From positions 14,168,190-14,232,189 of the forward strand of contig NC_135999.1 in NCBI RefSeq assembly GCF_048128805.1: a DNA stretch of 64,000 nt, given 5' to 3'. Position numbers and translations under genes: made by a program. Source of the stretch: Centroberyx gerrardi (lineage: Eukaryota > Chordata > Actinopteri > Beryciformes > Berycidae). This document shows, piece by piece, positions 1 to 13,317 of this stretch (position 1 is the stretch's first letter; every line of letters starts with the position of its first letter). Under the pieces are notes generated by a model, which saw only the letters and a list, made by a program, of their open reading frames with translations, did not search any database and was not told the origin of the DNA.

Positions 1-1130
1 TTGCGCAAGTGTCCCAGTTAAGAAATTGCTTACATCCCACTCAGTCTGGGGCTGGGTTGAAATTTCCCACAGGGTATGTACCAATATGCAGAGAGCACAC
101 TTCGACAGATGCCATCAGAGAACAAGCATATGAATTACCAGGCAGCCTGCCATCTTTGAGTTCAGACAGAATGGCATTAATACCTGATTAAGACCCAAAC
201 AACAACACAACAACAACATGAAAGCCAAAGCAACTGGGAGCAGGTAAAGGTTTCATCATTTATATATTAATGGATTTACTAACAAAGACTCTACTACCCC
301 CTCAAAAGTTAAAATGTCATAGAAGCTGCCAACAACCAAGGGACTTTGAAAAAAACTAGGGGGAAGAAATCAGATCCCGTCAGCAAATCACGTTCCAATA
401 AATTAAATATTCGCCACTGTTGACCATAACTAATTCAGAAGCCATGATATATTCATGGCTACAATTAAAGAAAACACGATCCCTTTAAATTTAAATGGCA
501 GTAAATATTGGCATTACCCAATTAAGTCACAATCAGCAGTAGGAAAAGTACCTGCAAGTGAACAGTAAGCGCTGAACCTTTTGTTTCGGGAAAGAAGCAT
601 AAAAGTTTAATTCAATTAGAAAAAGTAATAACTTAATTAGGTACAGCGGTGTTTATGTTTTATATAATTGTTATAATTTGTAGATATTCAACAAATGGCA
701 TGATAAACCTTGAGATGAACATTTATTGCTATATCACAAAAGTTTTCTCTAATATTTTAACTTTAGTTGATCCATCGCTGAAAAATAATATTTACTGATC
801 CATGTAATGACACCCCTGTTAGATGGTAAAATATACCGCAAAAGAAAAGATTTCTGCAAACTATATATTAAAATATTGACAGGATCCAAAAGGCTGTATA
901 ACAAGGGGATTTGTATAACATCGCTGAAAGGAAAGACGGCTGTAACTCAAGGCCAGAGCATGCAGCTTCACAGCAGCAGTGGAAGCTGTGGAAGGAACAA
1001 ATCTCTCAGTGGAAAAAAAAAAAAGGATTATCCTTGAGAAGCACACAAGCGAGCGTGTGAGAGGATATTCAATCAGCCAATGCCCTTTCACACTGAAGGT
1101 CTGAGGGCCACAGCTAATCAAAGATGTGTG

Positions 1131-1133
<3 letters not shown>

Positions 1134-1186
<53 letters not shown>
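1134..1186. repeat. (TG)n microsatellite
   Basis: Uninterrupted TG dinucleotide run upstream of ednra. Confidence 0.95.
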
Positions 1187-1187
<1 letters not shown>

Positions 1188-1727
1188 CCTACCTTTGTCC
1201 AGATTTGTACCAACATATCATAAAATGTTTCTGTTGATACTATATTTCCTGGATCTTGCAGTATCTGGTACAAACATTCAATTTAATTTACTTTAACTAC
1301 TAATTATACGTTTTTATCATCCCTAATGATATGTTTTTTCATCACTTAAAACCTATTAAAACCTTCTTGTGAATAAAAAATAACACAGGTTGTTACTATT
1401 AAATTTCTGTACACAACTATGGCCTAGAACAGCCCAGATTGTAAAGTTTGTGTTCACTATCCCTCATGGCCAGAAATGAAAGAGAAACGTTGCTACTAAA
1501 TCTGGTAAGTCCCACTAATGTACAGCTTTACTAAAAATGAACGGGCAATGATGGTGAAAATGACTTGTAAGATTATCCAGTGGGAATTTGGGGGAGTTGG
1601 TACAGTTTCTAGTTCTACTTTAACTTTAAAGGAACAAATTTTCAGGGAAAAGCTAGGACCACAAAATCCACAAAATTACTTATCGTCAATGGACCAATTC
1701 TAGGTTGTACATCTAGAATTTATTTAC

Positions 1728-1755
1728 TGATTTATTGATTTATTGATTTATTGAT

Positions 1756-1787
<32 letters not shown>
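1728..1787. repeat. Compound tetranucleotide microsatellite (ATTT/ATTG then TTAG)
   Basis: Three to four copies of an 8-mer TTTATTGA pass directly into about eight copies of GTTA, two related tetranucleotide phases side by side. Confidence 0.85.
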
Positions 1788-2773
1788 AATTTAGGGCAGA
1801 GTTTGACATTTCTTTACAAATATTTATTGACCTGTCCCAGGCCAGAATAATAGCAGATATACTGTATATGAGCTCTTTAATTGAGTGGTTTTCCCCTTTA
1901 AGTAGCTGCTGCCTCAGCTCTTTGGCGGTGGGAAGGCGGGTCGTGGTCGTGCTGATAGCTTTCTTCCTGCTCTCACAGCACATAATGATAAACGGTCCAT
2001 TTTGGAATCCATTATGGACATTGATGCAGAAGCACTCTTCTCACTTGACATTGAACTGTCTTTCATCATTAAGTCATTTCATACAGCACTGTCCATTGGC
2101 CTGTCTTTTAAGGTATGAGCAGAAAAGGTTTTCTTGTACTCTTTGTAGATGACAGATGTAGGCTACACTATAAATGAAGTGGAATACAAAATTCAGTCAG
2201 GGATGAAGTGAAGGGAAAACCCACCTAGATTCAGTTTACCACCTTTTTAATTTACCAGAGTTTAGCCACCTTTTAAAGCTAATATAAAGCTATAAATGCA
2301 TAGTATGCAAAACAGGGAAAATACAATCATCATCATAATTTTCGTCATCATCATCATAACACTGCATCGCTGTTTCTAAACAGCAATAACTCATTAAAAA
2401 GACTGATGCTTATACACTTGCAGCATGATTAGTGAGTAAACTGTGATTTGGTTGGGCCACCCACACACATAGTGGTTATTCTAGAAAAGTAAAGACTGGC
2501 TGGCTGATGGGTAGCTCCCACTTCCTTTCTCATTCTGCCCCTTCCACTCTCAAATGTTCAAACAAAAACAACACAACAGCACAACATGGACACTGATTTC
2601 CTTGTGCCTTCCTCCCTTCGATCTAATCTCTGTTGCCTTTCGTGTGAGGAAACAGTTGCGCGTAATGCACACAAGACATAATCTGACACAGAGAGGGATA
2701 GAGGGAGAAGGTAGGAGGGACAGAGGGGAAAGGGGCAGATTGGAGGGGCGTTGGGCTCCCAGATGCCCCTGCC

Positions 2774-2775
<2 letters not shown>

Positions 2776-2863
<88 letters not shown>
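2776..2863. repeat. (TG)n microsatellite with one TAGG interruption
   Basis: Long TG run interrupted once near 2822. It makes open Val/Cys frames on + and Thr/His frames on -, which are artefacts. Confidence 0.95.
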
Positions 2864-2865
<2 letters not shown>

Positions 2866-3023
2866 ACTGAGCTGCTGTGCCTCAGTGATGACTGTCAGCA
2901 GGCGGTGCCTCTCCGAGAGGAGAGAGAGGGGGGGGGTGATGTTTCCAAAGGGGGCCCAGTCTGTTACCAAAGGGAGGTGGAGATTTACTATCCCACCCAG
3001 TCAAAGTGTTCCACTGGTGCTCT

Positions 3024-3064
3024 GACACACACACACGCACACACATACACACACACACACACAC
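3024..3064. repeat. (CA)n microsatellite, interrupted
   Basis: CA run with single G and T interruptions, about 160 bases after the TG array at 2776-2863. The two arrays are in inverted orientation and could pair as a large hairpin. Confidence 0.9.
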
Positions 3065-4350
3065 GGATGCACAAAAACTCACACACACTTGAGCACACTC
3101 ACTCACACGTACTGCAAACTCTCCACAGGAAACCCTGAGCCATAATGCGAAGGCACCTCAGAGCAGACGGGTGCGTTGCTCAAACCAAGTGGGATACGGT
3201 GCGACTTTGATAGTGCGTTAATTACTCATGTGATGTGATACAGATGTCTGGGGGCTTCAGCCGAAAGTTTGCCTGACGGTTTCCAAGGGGGCCAGGCAGA
3301 CATTTTAGAAGCGGTAGGTGAAAACCAAACGTATTTATTATTTATGGATAGATCAGTTTGCGTGCTGTCACAGATCCCAGCAGTGCCGTGCTGATGCTAA
3401 ACTGTGATGCTACTTGAAGGGCTGGCTGCTAAATAGTTCTTTGTGTACTTGGTGACAGCTGGGACTTTGAACAGGAAGAACTCTTGGCTATAAGAGTTGC
3501 CTGTGCTGTGATGTGATGAAAAGGGCTCCACTATGGATCTGACTGCTTCAAACTTTACCTGCTCTTTACTTTACTCTTTACCATGAGTTCTGTGAAATGA
3601 ATAACTCTCATTTTGTACAGAAAGTTTTGTCTTTTTCTGTTAAGTAGCAGTAAAGGTGTAAATATCTATAACTTTGTAATATTAAATTGAGCACATTTAC
3701 ACACACAGAATCCAGGGATTAGATGTATTTTTTGAACACTGTATAGTATGATTTTTTTTCTGGGTTTTGGATCTTGACTTGATTAAAATTGTAATTGTGA
3801 TGCTGGTATTGCACAATTGACTGGAGACCTAAACCAGCTCTTTCATGTTAAAATGGCTCTTTGTTTTGTAACCACTTGCCTGAGCCTTTCTAAATCAGAA
3901 CCAGAGGGGGAATGCACACTGAGCAAACCGTTCTGCTGCAAGCCACGCAAGGGTCTCATCGTCAAAACAACACGAGAATACATAAAGCTCTGCAGCCGCA
4001 ACATTATTGACACAAAGACATAGCTGATTGCTGCTTCTTCCAGGAATGACTGAGAGCAAAAGAGATGCCCGATGCACTATGCTGATGCCTCATCCCCGCC
4101 GTCTGACTCTAACTAGTCTCGGCGTCTCCCATCTGTGCCCTCTTGGCAAACCCTTTTTGAAGTCTTAAGGAAGTTGTTTAACTTCCACAAAGCATTTGGA
4201 AAGGGACAACGCTGCTGTCAAACTTTCTTGTAACTGACATATTCCACTTTGGCAAGATTTTAAGTGGAGACAAACAAAGGTTAAGTGTGCATTTTTCTTT
4301 TTCTGAAGTGTGTTGCCTGAAAATAACCTAAGTTTCCTCTCATTATTTGT

Positions 4351-4425
4351 GTTTTTCCTCACCAGTGATATATCGGGACTTTAATCTTTCAATCAGTGAA
4401 ATCAAAGCGTGGAATGTGTTCTACA
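4351..4425 (+). promoter_or_regulatory. ednra: Probable splice acceptor and 5' UTR of the first coding ednra exon
   Basis: A pyrimidine tract followed by CACCAG ends at 4365, about 60 bases before the ATG. In mammals the EDNRA start codon lies in the second exon, behind a non-coding exon 1, so this is probably that acceptor. The upstream non-coding exon and promoter were not identified in 1-4350. Confidence 0.5.
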
Positions 4426-7400
4426 ATGGGCGCCCCAGCTGTACATATGTTGGTGCTAATGGCCTGTATGGCGGCCAGAGGAATGTGCCAGATAAACACT
4501 ACCGACGCAAAGGAGGACTCCCCAGACTTTCTCCTCCACTCCACCCTCCACTCTCCAGGTTTCCACAGTACCAGCAGCCCCGGCCTGGAGCCGGACCCCA
4601 CCAGCCTCCACCTGGGGGCTCCGGAGGCTGGGGCAAGGGCTTTGGCAGCCGGATCTGGCTCTGCAAACACAAGCGTCGTCAAGAGGCCATTGCCACATCC
4701 ACCGTGCCATATCACCACCTCCATTAAGGACTATTTTAAGTACATCAACACGGTAATCTCCATTATAGTGTTTGTGGTCGGCCTGGTCGGAAACGCCACC
4801 CTGCTAAGGATTATATACAAGAACAAGTGCATGAGGAACGGGCCGAATGCCCTCATTGCCAGCCTGGCACTGGGGGACCTCATCTACATAACCATTGATA
4901 TACCCATCACTATATTCAAGGTACAGTTATCATAATTCATAAAAATGTCATGAAATTACACTGCAAATGAATGTGCCGACTGGGTTAGTGCATGTCTAAT
5001 TGAAGTCACAACTGTATTTTTATAACCAAGCTGCTGAGTGGCTGGTCTCCTTGCTGATAAGATGAAATACAGCAACAGCGGAGGAGATAAAAAAGAAATA
5101 AAGTGGAATACAACAGACAGAAAAGGGGGAAGGACAGACTGTGTGTAAGAGAGAGTGAATATAGAAGGGAGAGTTTTATCAGTCGGACTCCTTTATCGTC
5201 CTCATGTGGGCAGATTAGTGATGAGAGGAGCAGGGATACGGCCGGCTAAAATAAACACAGGAATCAGGCTGTTGTCACACGTAGCGTTGGCCTTGTGCTG
5301 ACCTGGGACATTAGTCACTGACCCTTATCTAGAATCTTAAGTGAACGCTATATTCAGGAAAATACTCGGTGCTAAGTGATAAATCATTTGCAAAGCGTTC
5401 AACTCGATTCTCCATTTAACTAAGAGGTGTTTATTTAATGTGATGCATACGCTTAAGGCGCCCTTCATGTGGTGATTTACAATGATAAACAATGTCATGT
5501 TTAGTATAGTAATAGAGAATGATGGCAAACTTCAGTGATCGGTCAACCTGATCTTTTCAGCACATTATGAAAGGCCAGTTCACAGAAGAAAAAGAGAAGA
5601 AGAAAGCCACCTGGTTTGATTTACTGGTAGATTTCTTAAATCATATTGTGTCAACACATGTGGTGACTTTGAAATCCTGAGGGCTTGTACATGTGCAAAA
5701 AATGAAAATAAAAATGGGGCATTGGTTCATGGACAGGCAAAATGTCCTTTTTCAGATGGACAGAAAAACAGCACCGTACTTCAACATATGTTGAAGCCCC
5801 CTGGTTCACTTCCTCTGGGGTTTGACAGTGTTTCCAAAAATAATCAGCCGCTCACACACTAAAAACAGTGACGTGGGCTCCTTTCCTTTCTCCTGCTCCT
5901 CCGTGCTCCTGGGAAACTCAGATTAAACGGAACAGCACAAGTAAACAACAGGGGGCCAGGATGCACCCGTGAAGTGCTTCCTTTGGCCTCGGCTCTGAGA
6001 AACTCTGAGATATCCCCCTCATATTTCCTTGTTCAACCCATGTTAAATCCTGTTGAGGGAAGGCTGCCAAGACCACTTTGGTGAAAAAACAAAGGTCTCT
6101 ACCCACAGAGCCCCGACTTGTTTTCCTGAGGGAAGTGATATTGTTAAAGGTAGTGGACGTGGCTCTTCAATACTTGGGAAGACACAGTGAGCTGCCATTA
6201 AAAGCTCGGATGTAACTTTTGAGGGGGAATCGGTTACCTTAAGTTATCCCATAGGAGAAGTGAAAGTTTCGGCTGATGAGCTCCATATGGTCCGCTGTAG
6301 GACTGAACTCACTCTGACGTTATGATGACGATGGCAGGTCTTTGATGTGGATTTGACCAGGCTGCTGTGAAATTGCCTTAAATAGATGTTAGAGATGGTC
6401 ATCGCTCGGCCAGCAAACAAAGCAAGATTAACAGTCAGCTCCCTGAAGGCAAATCACTTAATTCCAAACATTATTCTCTTTACTGGTGCAATAACAATGT
6501 CAAACAGTGATTTACTGGCAGTTTACAAAATATTATCAACCTTGAGATGATGAATAATGAACATCTTCTGTCACAAAAGGGTTAGGGTTAGGGTTAGTTA
6601 CATTTAAGTCCTTTGAGGGGAGTGTTAATGTGACAATGATGTGTTTTGTTTTGTTTTTCAGCTCCTGGCCTCACGCTGGCCGTTTGACGACAGTGTCATT
6701 GGCCTGTGTCTGTGTAAGCTGGTGCCCTTCCTGCAGAAAGCCTCTGTGGGCATCACAGTCCTGAACCTCTGTGCTCTCAGTGTGGACAGGTCAGTGGCAT
6801 CACACTCCTCACCGCTTTATTATTATTTAGTCAAATCAGCAGCTTTGCAATGTATGATTGAGTTTTGTATTGCTAACAAAACCATATGTTTAGGCTAAAT
6901 TCCTGTTCTGTGTATTCTGAAAGTGAGCCAAAAAATATTCCTATATGTTTTTTATGCATTATATATATATTATGTTTATGACGCAGCTCAGCTCAATTGA
7001 ATATAAATTTGGAATGAAGTTTTAGGGAATGTATTCACTATTAATGGTCTCCTGGACATCATTACTGTTTCTTATACAGTGTATATGGCTTTATATGTCT
7101 TATTATTCCATAGAGACAAATGAACAGCAGCAGCTACAGAGTTACATGGCCCTGTAAAACCATAGATTTTAATCTGTTCCATACAGCACCATGTTTATGC
7201 AGAGAATGCAGAGAGTAAAAAGTAGATACTGCTGCGCAAAATCTGAGAAGGCGGTCAACTTCTTGGAAACCAGTCACTGTGGCCACTCTGACCAGCAGTG
7301 TGGCCAAACCATCTTTCACTCAGCATGAGGGAGCATTGTCTTTTATTTAGATTCATTCAAAGCAAATGTTTTCCTTTTCTCCTCCATCTTAGGTTATTAT

Positions 7401-10400
7401 GAGATGTGGGGATTTTGTAAGACAAGTACCTTAAAAGGATTAATGAGCCTCTTTATTTGATTAAAGTGAAACCACAGGAAGGAATAGTTAGCTTAGATTA
7501 CTGGAATGATGTTCTCATTCAGGAAATTTTGAAGGTCAATACTAATTGCGCACATTGGGAAGTTATTTATCTCTCTTTCTTTCTATTTGCTGCATCTGTG
7601 TGCAAGACTAGTTACTTGTAATAGGCTATGTGTTTGTCTTTTCCTTCTTTAATGGAATTATTTAAAGCAAATGAAACATAAATGTACTTTATGTACAACA
7701 TACGCACTGTATGTTCATATTAAAAACTATCTTGATAGCAAGCATCTCTTCACAGCTTTTTAACTGACAAGTCCTTTTCCAATAGTACCTCCTATAGTGG
7801 TTCCCTAATGAATAAATAATGATCATGTATTGCTCAAGCCCAGTTTCATCTCACTGTGTGCACTAGAAGACACAACTTTAGAGATAAGAGGTAGGCAAGC
7901 CTGCGCTGAATGGGCTCCAAGGTTCAGCAAGGCAGACATATTTAATGACCTCTATTATGAGAAAAAAATATAATGCTGCATAGTTGTGTTCAAGAGCAGA
8001 TGCTCTCAATTTGTTTTCAGGAAATGTGTGGCATATCTCTGTGTGTGTATTATGAAAGTACTTGAGTCTGCTGTGTCTCCTTTCAATGTTGGAGGAAGAG
8101 AAAAAGGTGGATACATTACCACTTAGTAAAATATAAATGCCGCCATGTTGTTCGACAGAGAAATTCAAATGTGTCATGAAAAATATATTGTTTTTGCCAT
8201 AAAATCTTGATGCAGGATTTTACTAAAACATTTCGACAAGTGGTTTCCATTAATGAAACAAACAAGCAAACAAGTATTCAGTGCATGGGAAACACAAGCC
8301 AACAGACAGACCTCTCTGCCAACATGGGCCAGTTTGTTTGGAGGCTTCACAAAAATATAAATATTAGATTTTTAAAATAAACAATTGATCATCTCTCTTC
8401 ATTAAATCTTAACATTTTGATATTCTTTACTGACTTTGCAGTTTGTTGTATTTGGTGTACTGCCATGCATAAACACAATGTCGTTAGCTCAGTCAGTCAG
8501 TGCAGTTGGAGAGACAAAGGAATCCATGAAATAAACTCACATTTATGCTTTCATACATTTAATGATGAGGGGAAAAGTGATTGAAAGACATATCCTATTC
8601 TTTGCTGCAGCGATGACTCAGTATCAGCAAAGGGATCATTCAAGTTTCATCTAATCTAGCTCGTCTGTCTGTCTGATCTGTATGCCTGCTCCATGCCACT
8701 CATCCTGCCTCACTTTGCGTCTGTCTGTGTCACAGGTACAGAGCGGTGGCATCGTGGAGCAGAGTTCAAGGAGTGGGCATCCCTCTACTGACAGCCATAG
8801 AGATTGTCTCTATCTGGTTGCTGTCGCTGTTCCTTGCCGTGCCAGAGGCCATCGGCTTCGACATGGTCAAATTCAACTACAGGAACCAGACCATACGCAC
8901 CTGCATGCTTCACCCCAAGACTGAATTCATGGTGGTATGTTATCATCCTTTTCTTGTACTTTTGGATAAGAAGATTGCAATTAAGCGCTTTTGTCTCCCA
9001 GTGTTTTGCTTGTCTTCAGGCCAAGATGTGCCGTACAGCACATTGTGTCAAGGTACTCATACTGAAGAGTTGTTGAATTTTGCAACAATGAGACAAAACA
9101 TTATTGGACATTGAGATAGGAAACCCACCTGCAGTAGGATTACTTAAAGTGACACTACTAGATCAGTTTAATATTCCCATCATCTTAAAACCATATTGTT
9201 AGGTTGGAGGCTATACAGTCTCACTCTGCATATGTGAATAGTATTTTTACTTGACAAGTGGCATGATTAGATGTGCTATTAGTGTTATAGTGGGATATCT
9301 TTCCTTCACAGTATCAGCATGACAGCAAATTCCATCACCTACAATACTTACTGCTTGAACTGCTAGCAGTACATAACAGCCCGCTGAAGATTTTGGATGC
9401 ACCAAACAAAATGTTCTCAAAATCTAGTGAAGGAAAAAAAAAGTCTCCCTACTCTCTCTCCTTGAGCAAGTCTTGATCGGTGATTGCGGCCTTTTTCACA
9501 TGCTTGGAGAACATAATTGATTGCAGGCGAAGCGCAATTACTGAGGCCTCAAGCTGAGCCACATGTTTGTATCTATTCCACATGCAGAAAAGGGAAGCAA
9601 GTACTAGCTCATATAGTAGCGGTACAATGCTGAGGTCTAGGCCGTATGACCTCCCCAACAGCATGTTTTCAGCTCAGCCTTGCTGTATATAAGGCAATTA
9701 AATAGCATATTTTCTTCTTTGGAAACATTTAATCACCAGAATTCGCTGCCTTGTACTTTGTCTCGTACTTTGTACTGCACACTGGGCCAAACTTTGCAGT
9801 AGGTCTATGCACTGATAATTTAGGTTTTTGTTTTTCACAGAAAATATTCAAGATTGTAGGATTTTGGTTTTGTGGTGTATCCAAATATCATATTTTAAAT
9901 ATTTTTTTTTTTTACAAGTGTAGAAAACCAGATGGCTGCAGTGTAATTAGGAGTTGTTGAGCTACATACATAGCACACATGTAGCTCTCACTGTTGTCAC
10001 TGGCAGGTTCAGAGCGCAGAGGGAGCCCAGGTAGGGGTGTAGGTCTGGGTCAAGTTCAGTTAGAAAAGCGTTTACGTTATTGGGATTGTACCTGCCACCT
10101 CTGGTCATGAATCAGTCTCTCTAACTACCAGGTCACGCTGCAGCCCCCCACATTTGTGTGTGTTTAAATGTGACATACTGTATCGTGTATGCTCGTCTCT
10201 CTGCAGTTCTACACCAATGTAAAGGACTGGTGGCTGTTCGGCTTCTATTTTTGTGTACCCCTGATATGCACGGCTATTTTCTACACGCTGATGACCTGCG
10301 AGATGCTCAACCACAGGAACGGCAGCCTGCGGATAGCGCTCAGTGAGCACCTCAAACAGGTATGATAATACTCTCCTCTAAACATGCAGCAATAACACTG

Positions 10401-11345
10401 TAACAGGCTCGTTTTGTTTTGTTTTCCATTTCTAAAACCTTTTATATGATGTAAGGCATTTCAGATTGGCTCAGTTAACAATGTCTATTCCCGCTTTCTG
10501 TCCTTAAAGGTGGCATGTAATCTGTTGTTTCTCTCTGCAGAGGAGGGAGGTGGCAAAAGCAGTGTTCTGCCTCGTCCTCATCTTTGCCCTCTGCTGGTTC
10601 CCAATGCACCTTAGCAGGATTCTCAAGAAGATGGTCTACTACCAGAACGACAAGGACCGCTGTGACCTGCTCAGGTGAGTTACTGGTGCAGCAACCATCT
10701 GGGACAGAAAGACAGGAAGGTTAATGCTTAAATAGAACAGTACCTCAAAGGTCTATGGACAGCTCTGCTAAAGAGACTAGAGATACATAGGCTACATACA
10801 TAATGTTGCTGTCCCGTGAAAACCTCCAATTTTGTAGATTTTCATGTCTTAACTCCAATTGAAGGATTATCTATTCTTCTATGTGTTGAGAAAATTCTTC
10901 AACCATTGGGCTTTTGAAACTCTTCCAAAGGCCATTGGATCAACTCAAAAGTGAATTGTGGTCAAGCTAAAAACAAGATTGTATTTCTTAGTTCCTGAAA
11001 AGTTAGTCATTTTGAAGATACAAGGTTTTCATCCTACAGCAACGACAGGCTGACTGTGGAAGACAGGCTCCCTTGTGCCAAAAGAATTTACTCTGAAAGG
11101 CTGTTCCCCAAGTAAAATGAAATGGCATCTAAAAAGGTTGAAATTAAGTGCTACTTTATGCCAAAATAATAAATAATCGATCCTCCGTCTGGTTTCAGCT
11201 TCCTGTTGGTGTTGGATTACCTTAGTATCAACCTTGCAACAGTCAACTCCTGCATAAACCCCATTATCCTCTACTTTGTCAGCAAGAAGTTCAAAAACTG
11301 CTTCAAGGTATAGTACATTCCCATCTATAACAGATGGACATGCAT

Positions 11346-11382
<37 letters not shown>

Positions 11383-11886
11383 CACACACACACACACACA
11401 CCATGTCTAAAAAGCCTCTGATTCAGTCTCGCCAGTTAAACAAACAGTGAACTCTGGTGCTGATGACATTCCATAAGGAAAATGTAAAGCAGCCTGCTGA
11501 TTTATGTACTCATGTTGCTGGCTGAGGTCACACACTGAACATGTCTGTCAAAGGGACCTGGGCTGGAGATAAACCATGTCTCAGTTCTGCCTGTCGAGAG
11601 TTTTTGGGGATGAGGTGGAGGAGAAAACCAGAGGATGGCTTTTGACTTTGGAAAAATTCCGGGGAAAAAACTTGCGGATGAAGCTATTAAAATGTTTTCC
11701 CATGTTTAAAAATGTTTCTCTCTTTCTTCTCCTCGCATGTCCTTCAAGTCCTGTTTGTGCTGCTGGTGCTACTCTGACAACCAGGTATCCAGCTTTGGAG
11801 CCATGAACGGTACTAGCATCCAGTGTAAGAGCCCCGAGCCCAACAACCTCCAGACTGCCTTAAACCTGCGAAAAGACAGCTACTGA
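4426..11886 (+). CDS. ednra: Endothelin receptor type A (GPCR), complete, 7 coding exons
   Basis: Class A GPCR that binds endothelins at the plasma membrane and signals mainly through Gq. Coding exons: 4426-4920, 6662-6789, 8736-8934, 10207-10359, 10541-10674, 11199-11307, 11749-11886. All have GT-AG borders and compatible phases, giving 451 aa (human about 427). Visible: a signal-peptide-like N-terminus, N-glycosylation sites NTT and NTS, TM1 with GNATLL (about residue 122), TM2 LALGD (147-151), DRY (207-209), the predicted disulfide pair C183/C264, CWFP in TM6 (343-346), NPIILY in TM7, a Cys cluster CLCCWC after TM7 (likely palmitoylated) and MNGTSIQ near the C-terminus as in mammals. The ATG at 4426 has the better Kozak context (A at -3, G at +4); an in-frame ATG at 4414 would add four residues. 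The extracellular N-terminus is Pro/Ser-rich and longer than in human. Teleosts keep two paralogues (ednraa/ednrab); I cannot tell which this is. Confidence 0.95.
6580..6598. repeat. Short interstitial telomere-like repeat (TTAGGG)~3
   Basis: About three GGGTTA units lie in the first intron between coding exons of ednra, some 65 bases before the exon at 6662. Too short to be a fusion scar by itself. Confidence 0.8.
9990..10147 (-). mobile_element. tRNA-derived SINE fragment in ednra intron 3
   Basis: Read on the minus strand from about 10147, the sequence looks like a tRNA-type SINE head: an A-box-like block (TGACCTGGTAG, then TTAGAGAG) and, about 45 bases on, a B-box-like GGTACAATCCC. Between them lies the usual CTGATTCATGACCAGAGG-type arm. 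The body continues to about 9990, where the end becomes unclear. It lies only about 60 bases upstream of the exon starting at 10207. Confidence 0.6.
11347..11401. repeat. (CA)n microsatellite next to an ednra splice donor
   Basis: CA run with one G interruption, starting 40 bases after the exon that ends at 11307. Confidence 0.95.
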
Positions 11887-13260
11887 TGGCTCACCTGTGG
11901 ACTATTCCCTATGGACAACGAACTCTCTTTACACCCAGACCGCTCTCCAAATGCAACAGGATACCACCAAAAATATGACAAAAATGTACTTTTTTCAGAC
12001 AATAAACATGCATCCTAAGGACCGCTGAACCCACATATAAGCCTGGAAGGGCTGGATGAGGAAGCAGAGTTAAAAGGCACAGACAAGGGGTTTGGTGTAG
12101 TTGCCCCGGCCTCTCAGTGGGCTACATTTATCAAAACTCCTATTCCCACACCCAAGGATAGTGATGCTGTAGCGTGAGAGAAAAGGGAGAAGAGGGGGAT
12201 AAGGATGAGAGGAGGAGGAGGAGGACTCTTTAACAGGATGCAGCTGAACAGTGACTATAAATTACCCTCAATCAGTAGGCAAGCGTGCTATTCTTATAAA
12301 GGGCAACACTACTGGGAAGGACGCACAAGCCGCAGGAAGGGAGAGCAGACTGCACGCTGTCAGAGGGGATGATGGGAGAAGAGTATGCGCTGTCCCCCAA
12401 AAGTTCGCCTATGCTGCTCGGTGGCGGCGGCGAACAGGATAGCACATGTTACTGACTCAAACAGCATTTCATTTTCCATCAAATATGCTAGTGGTTGTAC
12501 AGTGTATTACTCATACTCATTATTAATTGAGCTACATTGTGGTATAATTAGACGAGTGTTTTGAAATTTATTTGCTTGGTGTTTGACTCCTATTGCTTGG
12601 CATAAAAGTTCAAATAATGTTCCATGTTATTTTGTGATTCATCCTTATAGAAAGGGAAAACAAAACCCAAATGCTTTTGAACGAAAAGGTGCTTTGCCTC
12701 ACCTTGAACAGATCAACAAACAAGACAATCTCTGCGCAATATGAGCGCCATTGATGCCAACCTCCAGTCTTCTAGTTTGCAATCCAAAGATTAAAGATTT
12801 CAGAACTGCATCGAGTCCCATGTCAGAATCTGCCAAGGTACACTGTCAGAAAAGTCTGTACCTTATTTTCGGAGTGTATGTCAAACACAAGATAAATATG
12901 AAGTAATACATTATGACAGATCTGAGATCATTTACCAAAAAAGGACAGGAATGAGAATTTTTTTTTTTTCCTACAACACTGTGAATTTTACAAGACATTA
13001 AAATATCAGCAATTACAGAAGAGTTGTTACAAATATAGTATAATCCATTATAGTATCCACTTTTATAAAGTGTACTATTTTAATAATGATAATTATTGTA
13101 TTCCGACTGCAGTACTTGTGTGATGCCAGAGGCAGGAGATTTTGAGTAATGGTAAATCTTGTGTTGTGTTCGCGCAGAAATCATATCAGCTACCAAAGAA
13201 CTCTGCTACATTATACTGTTTGATATGTGAATACATGTAAACCTCTGTGTGTGTGTGTCT

Positions 13261-13317
<57 letters not shown>

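Larger units (their letters stand above)
1..4350. other. Non-coding sequence upstream of ednra coding exons
   Basis: No protein-coding signal with splice sites or family resemblance was found. The stretch is AT-rich with several microsatellites, listed separately. It should contain ednra 5' UTR intron and perhaps the promoter and exon 1. A somewhat GC-richer, less repetitive block lies at about 3120-3480 and could be a conserved non-coding element, but nothing in the sequence proves it. Confidence 0.5.

Noticed and set aside
2554-3138. 194-codon + strand frame and the overlapping minus-strand frame
   Set aside because: Both are made of TG/CA microsatellite translation (Val-Cys and Thr-His runs).
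4389-4727. Several open frames overlapping the first ednra coding exon on both strands
   Set aside because: These are shadows of the GC-rich ednra exon; only the ednra frame has signal peptide, TM1 and TM2.
12251-12442. Short Arg-rich + strand frame after ednra
   Set aside because: It lies in the ednra 3' flank, with no start context or homology.
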